Source: Treponema sp. (GTDB lineage Bacteria; Spirochaetota; Spirochaetia; Treponematales; Treponemataceae). Taken from it: a stretch of 33,005 nucleotides of DNA. Below, one piece after another: positions 22,435-29,401 of this stretch (positions are counted from its first letter, which is position 1; every line of letters starts with the position of its first letter). The stretch covers positions 1-33,005 of the forward strand of contig JAILKG010000195.1 in the NCBI GenBank assembly GCA_024693915.1, read 5' to 3'. Both the position numbers and the translations under genes were made by a program. Under the pieces are notes generated by a model, which saw only the letters and a list, made by a program, of their open reading frames with translations, was not told where the DNA came from and ran no database searches.

Positions 22435-25118
22435 TACTGCTGAGGAAGTTCAATTACTGTTCCAGAAATAATGTGATCCGGATTTTTAATTTTGTTGTAT
22501 CTGGCAATCATGTGATATTTCCAAGGATTCTTGTAATAAGCGTCAGCAATATCCCAGAGAGTGTCGCCCCATTTAATCTTGTAAGTGATTGTTTTTGGAG
22601 TTTCGGGCTCTTTTGGAAGTTCAGGAACAACTGTCTCAATTACTTCAGGTTCAGTGATGACTACAATTTCATCTTCTTTTGCTGAAGTGTCAGGAATTTC
22701 TGGCTCCGGCTCTGGAATTACTTCCGGCTCTGGCTCTGCTTCTTTTACGATTGGAGCCGGGTCAACTGTATTTTTTGCATTTTTCTTTCCAAGAAGATTG
22801 TACTTTGAAGGTACAATGAAAAGAAGGAGGAGAACTGCGATTATACAGATTATTGCGCAGATTACGCAAATGATAACAGGAGCCTTTGTCTTTTTGCGGA
22901 CATCTTCCTGATCGTCTGTCTGATAAGAAGTTCCTTCTTTTGTTTCCTTGTCGTAAAGGCCGTCAAAATCAAGACCGCTTGCAACAGGTACTGAATCCAT
23001 TGTAGGGTCTTTTGGACTTTCTGTTTCATTGTCATCAAAATCCGGTAAATCAAAGGAATCGTCACTGCCGCTTTCATTTTCCGGAAGGTCAAAGTTTGTA
23101 TCGCTTAAAGTTTCGTCCAAATCAGGAAGGGCAAATGGATCTTCATCAGCAACCTGGCTCTGGTCAGAAACTTCAGTCTGGTCGTTTTCAGCAGTTCCTT
23201 CGTCCAGATCTGGCAGGGCAAAAGGATCTTCTCCTTCTTTGTTGTTTTCATTTTCCGGAAGGTCAAAGTTTGTATCGCTTAAAGTTTCGTCTAAGTCAGG
23301 AAGAGCGAATGGATCTTCATCAGAAACTTCAGACTGGTCAGAAATTCCACTGTCTTCAGCATTCTCTGTAAGGTCTGCACTTTCAGTCAAATCTCCGGCA
23401 AAATCCTCTGCAGTTTCAGTATTTTCCGCTCCGTCTGACAGGCTTTCATCTGCCATGTTTTCATCAGTCTGATCGCTGAAATTGAAGTCCAGGTTGTCGT
23501 TCACTTCATTATCTTCCGGCAGGTCAGAATCAAAAGTATCTGCAACTGTTGAGTCTGCATCTGCGTTCTCAAAAGCAGAATGTTCTGAACTTTCCTGCAG
23601 GTCTGCATTTTCAGGGTTTTCGTATTCAGCGTCGTCGCCTATTCCCTTGATAGCATCAGCTTTGCTTGCCATTGCGTCAGAAAGGACTTCTGTATCCTGC
23701 TTATTTTCTTCTTCCTTGCGTTTTGCCATCATTCTGGCTAAAAGTCCGCCACCAACTGCGCCTGCTGCCACTCCTGCGGCAATTGCACCTGCATTGCTTT
23801 TCTTTTCTTCAGTTTTTTCCTCTGCTGTGATGTCTCCGCTTTCCTCAGCCAGGTTTTCTTCTGTCTGGTTTTCTTCAGCAATTTCATCCGGCAAAACAGA
23901 CTCGGAAGCAAAAATGTCCTCATCTGTAACAGGATTTTCGATTACTTCTGCAGGCATGTCGTCTGCAACAAGATTGCTTAAAGGCGCAAGCTCGTCTGCT
24001 GTAAGGGTATCAGTTTCAGAATCGTCAGCAAAAGAAGCCGAGAAATTGTCGTCAGAAGAAATTGTCTGGTCACTATCAAAATCGTCAAGAGCAGGAAGTC
24101 CGTCATCGGAAGAGAGGTTATCGTCAAGGGCAGGAAGTCCGTCGTCGGAAGAGATGTTATCGTCAAGGGCAGGAAGTCCGTCGTCGGAAACAAGGGTTTC
24201 GTCGGCAGAGAAGTTGTCCTCGATTTCCGGAAGGCCTTCGTCAGCGGCAGAAAGGCTGTCATCCATGGCAGGAAGTCCCTGGTCGGAAGCCGGACTTCCG
24301 TCCATAGCAAATGTATCGTCGCTGGAAGCAAAATTCTCTTCCATAGCAGCAGGCCCCTCGCTTGTTGAAGAAAAATCATCATCCAGAGGCGGAAGGTTGT
24401 CAGCTGAACCAAAATCATCCGGCAGAGAAAATTCGTCCCCAGAAAAATCAGAGGAAGAAAGGTCATCTGCGCCAAAATCATCTTGGTCAGGGCTGGCTAA
24501 CATTTCAGCACTTTCATCAAAACTTGCCTCAGCGGCGTCACTTGTAGAAAAGTCTGCATTTCCGGCATCAAGGTCGTTTTCATTCTGGCCGTCGTCAACA
24601 TTATCAAATCCGGCGTCTTCCGGCAGATTCAAATCGTCCATATCGAGTCCGGCATTATCTGCATCCAGACTGCTGTCGCCTGTATCAAGACCCTTTTCGT
24701 CTGCTCCAAATGCATCGTCACCGCTATCAAGCCCAACCTCTTCTGGCATTTTTACATCGTAATTAGTTGGTTCAAGGCGTTCTTCCAGAGTTCTGGAAAC
24801 CAGAGTTATGGCTGCGTTGCTGGAAGCTCCTGTTTCAGGGTCGTTCATATCTGCGGAAAGCTTATTGTTTTCATCAAGTTTGATTTTTAAAGGAATATCC
24901 ATGCTTCCGTTAGGGTGCTGAACCAGATTATCAATCTGAAGGGAGTCAATGTATTCCGCGTCCTCCATAGTTCCTGTTGAAGAACGGTATAAATCTACAA
25001 TAACCCGTGTCTGGTTGTCCCTGACAGTTGTAAGACCTAAATTTTTATTTCCAGCTTTTCCATCTTCCATAATCGGATAAAATGAACCGTCCGCTAATCG
25101 GATTCCAATCTGCTTCAT
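22434..25118 (-). CDS. Acidic membrane LysM protein with Hsp70 substrate-domain-like N terminus
   Basis: 894 residues with no signal peptide. Residues 1-110 resemble the beta-sandwich substrate-binding domain of DnaK/Hsp70 (IGIRLADGSFYPI, then RDNQTRVIVDLYRS, IDSLQIDNL, LDENNKLSADMNDPETG), but no Hsp70 ATPase domain is present. Then comes a long Asp/Glu/Ser-rich disordered region with internal repeats: SSDDGLPALDDN, three times near residues 310-350, and EDPFALPDLDE...LSDTNFDLPEN, twice near 610-690. A Gly/Ala-rich segment lies near 425-455. One strong membrane segment (about 746-771) is followed by a Pro/Glu-rich spacer and a C-terminal LysM domain (about 844-894: WGDTLWDIADAYYKNPWKY). The topology is probably N-in with LysM in the periplasm on peptidoglycan. 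GAGG precedes ATG 25118. It is coupled to the transglycosylase. Confidence 0.85.
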   Translation of the reverse strand: MKQIGIRLADGSFYPIMEDGKAGNKNLGLTTVRDNQTRVIVDLYRSSTGTMEDAEYIDSLQIDNLVQHPNGSMDIPLKIKLDENNKLSADMNDPETGASSNAAITLVSRTLEERLEPTNYDVKMPEEVGLDSGDDAFGADEKGLDTGDSSLDADNAGLDMDDLNLPEDAGFDNVDDGQNENDLDAGNADFSTSDAAEASFDESAEMLASPDQDDFGADDLSSSDFSGDEFSLPDDFGSADNLPPLDDDFSSTSEGPAAMEENFASSDDTFAMDGSPASDQGLPAMDDSLSAADEGLPEIEDNFSADETLVSDDGLPALDDNISSDDGLPALDDNLSSDDGLPALDDFDSDQTISSDDNFSASFADDSETDTLTADELAPLSNLVADDMPAEVIENPVTDEDIFASESVLPDEIAEENQTEENLAEESGDITAEEKTEEKKSNAGAIAAGVAAGAVGGGLLARMMAKRKEEENKQDTEVLSDAMASKADAIKGIGDDAEYENPENADLQESSEHSAFENADADSTVADTFDSDLPEDNEVNDNLDFNFSDQTDENMADESLSDGAENTETAEDFAGDLTESADLTENAEDSGISDQSEVSDEDPFALPDLDETLSDTNFDLPENENNKEGEDPFALPDLDEGTAENDQTEVSDQSQVADEDPFALPDLDETLSDTNFDLPENESGSDDSFDLPDFDDNETESPKDPTMDSVPVASGLDFDGLYDKETKEGTSYQTDDQEDVRKKTKAPVIICVICAIICIIAVLLLLFIVPSKYNLLGKKNAKNTVDPAPIVKEAEPEPEVIPEPEPEIPDTSAKEDEIVVITEPEVIETVVPELPKEPETPKTITYKIKWGDTLWDIADAYYKNPWKYHMIARYNKIKNPDHIISGTVIELPQQ
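23075..23324 (-). repeat. In-gene repeat, offset 174 bp
   Basis: 43 identical bases at 23075-23117 and 23249-23291, continuing with few differences to about 23149 and 23323. Both encode the EDPFALPDLDETLSDTNFDLPEN block of the LysM protein. Confidence 0.85.
24081..24188 (-). repeat. 39-bp tandem repeat in the LysM-protein gene
   Basis: Copies start at 24081, 24120 and 24159 (the last partial), encoding the 13-residue unit DDNLSSDDGLPAL. They are nearly identical at the DNA level, which suggests recent expansion. Confidence 0.85.
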
Positions 25119-25248
25119 AAAACGCCTCGCTAATTTAAAATGGTTCTTCCTGTAGATTATCGGCTTAAATTGATATTTTCGCTACTTTTTTCTATAAAAA
25201 TACAGGGGAAAATCAGTCAGAAAAAATTCATTTTGGGCGGCGGAGTCA

Positions 25249-25283
25249 CCCACGGGCTTTCCGGGGCCCGCCTAAGGCTTGGT
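25249..25283 (-). repeat. GC-rich repeat, relative of 8485-8518
   Basis: Part of a GC-rich island (about 25235-25440) inside a 602-bp spacer with no credible gene. Nearby hairpins are AAGGCT/AGCCTT (25274-25279/25312-25317 by eye, then T5) and TCCAGGC-CCGC-GCCTGGA (about 25400-25417). The island is far GC-richer than its surroundings. Confidence 0.4.
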
Positions 25284-25479
25284 GTCGCGCAAAGCGCTCC
25301 CCTGGGCTCCAGCCTTTTTGCCTTTATGCGGGCAGTTTACCCTTTCAATTTTCTTGCCCTGGAAGCTTTTTCATTTCAAAAAATGGCTTTCGCCCACCCC
25401 TCCAGGCCCGCGCCTGGAATTACCTTCTCTTTTTACTTTTCTTCCTTCCCGGCAGTTTGCTGCACATTTTCTTCTTTCT

Positions 25480-25621
25480 AAGTTTCGTAAGACAGGTAAA
25501 TTTGCAGGCCTGTTTATTTTCCGGCAGCTTCCTTTACGATTTCTTTTTTTTAAGTTTTCGTAAAACAGGTAAGCTTGCAGGTCTGCTTTTTTCCGGCAAG
25601 TGGCCGTCAGATTTTTCTTTT
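25480..25621. repeat. 72-bp imperfect tandem repeat
   Basis: Copy 1 begins at 25480, copy 2 at 25552. Both share AAGTTT-CGTAA-ACAGGTAA, then TTGCAGG-CTG and TTCCGGCA. A fragment of an earlier unit is visible from about 25448. Non-coding. Confidence 0.75.
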
Positions 25622-25625
25622 CGTT

Positions 25626-25680
25626 AAAAAAAAAGAGCCCGCAAAGTGCACTTCAAGTGCCAGAACTTCACGGGCTTTTT
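25626..25680 (-). terminator. Terminator of the secreted YD-repeat-like gene
   Basis: Stem AAAGAGCCCG (25632-25641) / CGGGCTTTTT (25671-25680) with one G-U. It encloses a second hairpin GCACT-TCA-AGTGC (25648-25660). Long A-run at 25626-25634, which reads as T on the reverse strand. Confidence 0.75.
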
Positions 25681-25720
25681 ATCTCTTTATTTTTCCAGGC
25701 TTTTCTTCAGCCTGAAAAAA

Positions 25721-26569
25721 TTACTTCTGGTCTACAGTGTTGTAGTCGTAGATAAATTCTGTCATATCTGACATTTCGTTTACAGTTGTTCCGAATTTTC
25801 TAAGAACGGCGTAACCGGTAACTTTTGATGTATTTCCAAAGGAATCAGTTTTTACAAGGGAACGCTTTGTAATTTTTCCATCGGAATCGTAAGCAGTTAC
25901 TTCAGAAAGGGAATTGTCTGCTGCATAGCGGAAAACATCTTTTGATTTAATAATTCCGTTTGCATCGTAGTAGCTGATGGATTCTTTCTGGTTAGCAGCG
26001 TTGTAAGTATAACTTCTTTCTTCGTCCAGTGTTCCGTCTCCAAAGTATTCGTATTCGTGTTCAATTCTGTTTGAATCGTCATACTTGTAGATGATTTTCC
26101 AGACAAGCAGGCCGTCAGCATTGTAGTAGCTTTCGTCAGTAAGGTTTTTACCGGAATAGGAATAAATTGTTTTTCCCTTAAGGTAGCCGCTTTTTGTAAA
26201 TTCAGAACAGTCTGACTTCATGTTGTCTTTGTAAGTGATTGTTGTGTTCCAGATCTGAACGTTATCAGCATCATAGCAAACCTGGGCAGTAAGGTTACCC
26301 ATGTTGTCATAGGTGTTCACAATTTTATTTACAAGGGCATCTCTTGGAGTCAGTTCAGAAGATTCAGTGATTTTTCCCTGATCATCAAATTTGTAAATGA
26401 TTTTTGAACTTGGTGTACGGAAGTATTCACCGAATTTTGAAACGATTGTAAAGTCTGTTCTTGTTACAGTTCTGGCTTTAGTTTTAAGAGATGCTCCCGC
26501 TGCAATATCATAGGCAAAAAGAGAGGATGCAATTGCGCCTGCAAGTACGATACTCAATACCTTTTTCAT
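25721..26569 (-). CDS. Secreted YD/RHS-like repeat protein
   Basis: 282 residues with a signal peptide ending at LFA-YD (about residue 19). The mature part is a run of short beta-hairpin units of about 20-30 residues with the pattern Y-x-Y-D-x-x-G/N-x-I-x-x-x-x-x-Y-D/N-A-D-G. Examples are NTYDNMGNLTAQVCYDAD, YYNADGLLVWKIIYKYDDSN and YYDANGIIKSKDVFRYA. This resembles the YD repeats of RHS and wall-associated proteins, but the protein is small and has no toxin tip. Probably periplasmic or surface-exposed. GGAGGA lies 5-6 nt before the ATG and the promoter is near-consensus, so high expression is likely. Monocistronic; function unknown. Confidence 0.75.
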   Translation of the reverse strand: MKKVLSIVLAGAIASSLFAYDIAAGASLKTKARTVTRTDFTIVSKFGEYFRTPSSKIIYKFDDQGKITESSELTPRDALVNKIVNTYDNMGNLTAQVCYDADNVQIWNTTITYKDNMKSDCSEFTKSGYLKGKTIYSYSGKNLTDESYYNADGLLVWKIIYKYDDSNRIEHEYEYFGDGTLDEERSYTYNAANQKESISYYDANGIIKSKDVFRYAADNSLSEVTAYDSDGKITKRSLVKTDSFGNTSKVTGYAVLRKFGTTVNEMSDMTEFIYDYNTVDQK

Positions 26570-26595
26570 AAGTCCTCCATAAATATTATTCTACC

Positions 26596-26625
26596 ATTAT
26601 AGACTTAATGCAGGTAATTTGTCAA
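26596..26625 (-). promoter_or_regulatory. Consensus promoter of the YD-repeat-like gene
   Basis: TTGACA (26625-26620), 18-bp spacer, TATAAT (26601-26596) on the reverse strand: both hexamers are perfect. It sits in the 77-bp gap shared with the divergent LysR gene, so the regulator could act on it. Confidence 0.85.
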
Positions 26626-26646
26626 AATGTATTAGGTGAATTTTGT

Positions 26647-27570
26647 ATGGACTTGTATGAATTGAGAGCTTTTATAGTTCTTCAGGAACAGCTTCATTAT
26701 GCAAAGGCGGCTTCAAGGCTGAATATGAGCGCTTCTGCACTTTCCAGAATTGTAAGCCGGCTGGAAGAAGAACTGGATACTCCTTTAATCGACCGTTCCA
26801 GTCGTTCTGTAACTTTAACAGAAAAAGGCAGGGTTTTTGCAGAATTTGCCAGGGAAACAATTGAGAAGGAAGAGGAATTAAAATCTTCTTTTCAGGGAGA
26901 AAAAGGTTCTGTTTCAGGAATTTTAAATGTCTACGCATCGGTAACGGCCTGCTACATGATTCTTCCTCTTTTTATCAAAAAACTTTCAGAAAAATATCCT
27001 CTTATAAAACTTTCCGTTCAAACAGGAGACCCTGCCGGAGCAATTCAGTCTGTTCGTGACGGCAGTGCTTCTCTGGCAGTTGCCGCAATTCCAGAAGATT
27101 CTCTTTCCTATCTTGAAACCATAAAATGCGTGCGAACGCCCCTGGTTTACGCCGCTTCAAAAGACGGTCCCTACACCAGCGTAAAGGGGTCGCCACAGGA
27201 CATTCTTTCTACCACTCCCCTGGTGCTTCCAAAAAACGGAATTGCCCGGGAACGCTTTGATCACTGGACCAAATCCAGAAACGTGCATCCAATAATTGCG
27301 GCGGAAACGGAGGGAAACGAGGCGATTCTTGCCATCGTTCAGCTGGGCCTGGGAATCGGCCTTGTTCCTCAGCTGGTTCTTGATTCTGCACCTTATAAAA
27401 ACGCTTTTGTAATTCACAGCGCCGGCAACACTATGGGCTACTACGATGTAGGCTTTATCCGTCGGTCTGAACTCTACGGGTCAAAGGGAAGCCGCCTGAT
27501 TCAAAAGGCTGTTGGAGAAGTGCTTCATTCAATTTCAAAGGAGGATTTTGTTCGCTATGACGGAAAATGA
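26647..27570 (+). CDS. ilvY: LysR-family regulator, IlvY-like
   Basis: DNA-binding regulator of 307 residues. N-terminal winged helix: MDLYELRAFIVLQEQLHYAKAA then SASALSRIVSRLEEEL and LIDRSSRSVTLTEKG. The effector domain matches IlvY in layout (SGILNVYASVTACYMILPL, then KLSVQTGDPAGAIQSV, and NEAILAIVQLGLGIGLVPQLVL). IlvY activates ilvC in response to acetolactate and acetohydroxybutyrate, but no ilv gene lies in this window, so the target is inferred only from similarity. ATG 26647 has AGGTGA 7 nt upstream and starts the canonical MDL; the ATG at 26608 would add a non-homologous leader. Its end overlaps the next gene by 14 bp. Confidence 0.82.
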   Translation: MDLYELRAFIVLQEQLHYAKAASRLNMSASALSRIVSRLEEELDTPLIDRSSRSVTLTEKGRVFAEFARETIEKEEELKSSFQGEKGSVSGILNVYASVTACYMILPLFIKKLSEKYPLIKLSVQTGDPAGAIQSVRDGSASLAVAAIPEDSLSYLETIKCVRTPLVYAASKDGPYTSVKGSPQDILSTTPLVLPKNGIARERFDHWTKSRNVHPIIAAETEGNEAILAIVQLGLGIGLVPQLVLDSAPYKNAFVIHSAGNTMGYYDVGFIRRSELYGSKGSRLIQKAVGEVLHSISKEDFVRYDGK

Positions 27571-28375
27571 GTGGAAAAGTTTTTGTTCCTTCAGGGAAGA
27601 TTTTAAGAAAAAAATAGAAGAGTGGAAGTCTCTTGCCCCGGAAATTTCCAGACTTTCCAAAGAAGCATCTTTAAAAGATACGCCTGCCTATCCCCTTGAA
27701 AATCCTCTGGTTTATAACACCGCCCTTGATGAAATACAAAAAGATGACTGTATCCGTCTTATTGTAATCGGAGACAATCCCGGCAAAAACGAGCAGCTTT
27801 CAAAAAATCAGAAATATCTTGTGGGGCAGTCCGGAAAACTGGCGGAAGGTTTTTTTAAGAAAAACGGCCAGCTGGGGGTGGATTTCAGGAAAAATGTTAT
27901 AATTTTGAATAAAACTCCTGTTCATACTGCAAAAACAAATCATTTGAAATATCTTCTGAAAAACGGAAGTCCTGAACTTTGCAATATAATAGAAGAAAGC
28001 CAAAAATGGATGGCAGAAAGGACGGCTTTTCTTCACCAGTCCCTTGATAACTGTTCTTTGTGGCTGGTGGGCTATTCTGAGCTCAAAAAAAACGGCATTT
28101 TCAAGGTTTACCGGGACTGCCTTTTTGCTTCCTATGGCGAAGGAAAGGGCGCAGATGTAGATACTGGCACAGCTGAAAAAAATGGCGCATCAGAAAAGAA
28201 TGGCGCAGGTGGAAATGGCAGTGCCTATGACCGGCTTTTTGTGTACCAGCATTTTTCCATGAACAGCTTTACCCGGGATTTGAAAAAGTTTATGGAAGCA
28301 CATTCTGCGCTGAGTCTGGAACAGGCACTGAATGAAATTGGAAGGGCGCATAGGGATGAAATATTTGGGGTGTAG
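27557..28375 (+). CDS. Uracil-DNA glycosylase superfamily-like protein
   Basis: 272 residues with the core marks of the UDG fold. The motif VIGDNPGKNEQL (about 71-82) fits the G-x-x-P-G active-site strand, followed by VGQSGKLAEGFF and NVIILNKTPVHT. A late YQHFSMNSF (about 229) matches the H-x-S loop that inserts into DNA. Some UDG-like proteins are not glycosylases, so activity is uncertain. Between the domains lies a low-complexity Gly/Asn/Ala insert (TAEKNGASEKNGAGGNG) with near-repeat DNA. ATG 27557 is my choice; GGAGG (27540-27544) is 12 nt away, longer than usual, while TTG 27548 would be only 3 nt away. Coupled to the LysR gene by a 14-bp overlap. Confidence 0.65.
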   Translation: MTENEWKSFCSFREDFKKKIEEWKSLAPEISRLSKEASLKDTPAYPLENPLVYNTALDEIQKDDCIRLIVIGDNPGKNEQLSKNQKYLVGQSGKLAEGFFKKNGQLGVDFRKNVIILNKTPVHTAKTNHLKYLLKNGSPELCNIIEESQKWMAERTAFLHQSLDNCSLWLVGYSELKKNGIFKVYRDCLFASYGEGKGADVDTGTAEKNGASEKNGAGGNGSAYDRLFVYQHFSMNSFTRDLKKFMEAHSALSLEQALNEIGRAHRDEIFGV

Positions 28376-28392
28376 GAATAACTGCTTCCTAA

Positions 28393-29322
28393 TTAAAAAT
28401 AGCAGATAGTGTAATCAGTCAGCGGTATATAGCAGAGGGATTTGTAAAGGTTCTGCGCTGCTTTGTTTTCTTTTTTGACGTACAGAACGGGAAGCTTTCT
28501 TGCGTGGAGTATTTTTTTTGTAAGAACCAGAACGCATCTTCTGGCGTAATGTATTCCCCTCTGTTCCGGAAGTGTAAAAACGCCGCCGATTTGGGCGCAT
28601 TTAGTTCCGATGGCGTTTGTCTGGGCTTTTGAAATCAGGTTTCCGTTTCCGTCATCGATTGCAAGAATATACTGCCGCCTTAAAGAGGCTTTGAGCTTCA
28701 ATCTGGAAGAATCTTCGTTAAATTCAAAGCCCCGGGGTAGAACTTCTTCAAGTTCGTATTTTTTTTGAAGTTCAATCAGGCTTTGTAAAAGTGGCTCCGG
28801 AAGGTCTTTTTTGCATCGGACAAAGCTTTCTCCATTTGAAAATGCCTGTAATTCCAGAGAAAGAAAGTCTTTTACGTTCAGGCGCATGAAAATGTAGCGG
28901 TTTATAACTCTTGGAAAGGCATCTAAGTTTTCAAGGCTCTGCAAAATCAGGCTGGTGCCGCTTTCAACTCCGTTTACGCATTCCGGCAGGGCTAGTTTTT
29001 CGCTTCTGTAAAAGTCTGTTAAATCCCGGGTGAAGGTAAGACATTCATAATCCTGCCATTCTGATTTTTTAGCAAAGCCAGCGGAAAAGGAAGATCGTTT
29101 TTTTTCTGCAAAGGGCAGGCAGTGGAGTACGGTTTTTGAAAGCACCACAACGCCCCAGATTTTGTCTCCCTTTATGTCACCGTTAAAAACTACATACAGG
29201 GAAGCGGAATTTTTTCTTATGGCGCTGGAAAGCTGCACTGAAATCAATTCGTATTTTTTTACAAAGTTCAGAGCCTGCCCCTTCAGGCGGTCTGTTAATT
29301 CTTCAAAAGGAAAAAAAATCAT
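28393..29322 (-). CDS. GNAT-family acetyltransferase
   Basis: 309 residues. The C-terminal third carries the GNAT fold: IGTKCAQIGGVFTLPEQRGIHYARRCVLVLT (about 225-255) with the acetyl-CoA loop Q-R-G-I-H-Y-A (canonical R-G-x-G-x-A), then LYVKKENKAAQNLYKSLCY, the typical N-x-x-A-x-x-L-Y helix. The N-terminal 200 residues are not recognised and may bind the acceptor. Substrate unknown. It lies 79 bp after the restored end of the PcrA gene on the same strand and is probably cotranscribed. It converges on the UDG-like gene with a 17-bp gap. Confidence 0.75.
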   Translation of the reverse strand: MIFFPFEELTDRLKGQALNFVKKYELISVQLSSAIRKNSASLYVVFNGDIKGDKIWGVVVLSKTVLHCLPFAEKKRSSFSAGFAKKSEWQDYECLTFTRDLTDFYRSEKLALPECVNGVESGTSLILQSLENLDAFPRVINRYIFMRLNVKDFLSLELQAFSNGESFVRCKKDLPEPLLQSLIELQKKYELEEVLPRGFEFNEDSSRLKLKASLRRQYILAIDDGNGNLISKAQTNAIGTKCAQIGGVFTLPEQRGIHYARRCVLVLTKKILHARKLPVLYVKKENKAAQNLYKSLCYIPLTDYTICYF

Positions 29323-29401
29323 CTCTTCTGCCTGTATTTTTTAATTTTCGGAAATTGATTTTTATTTCCGCCAGCCTTCTTTTCTCTTGACGCCAGAATT
29401 T

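Noticed and set aside
24081-24188. Regularly spaced 39-bp repeats considered as a CRISPR array
   Set aside because: The repeats are contiguous without unique spacers and lie in frame inside a coding gene.
23482-24762. 426-codon forward frame of Ser/Ala-rich sequence
   Set aside because: Lies antisense to the acidic, repeat-rich part of the LysM-protein gene. The composition is what the opposite strand of Asp/Glu/Ser codons gives, and there is no ribosome-binding site or domain.
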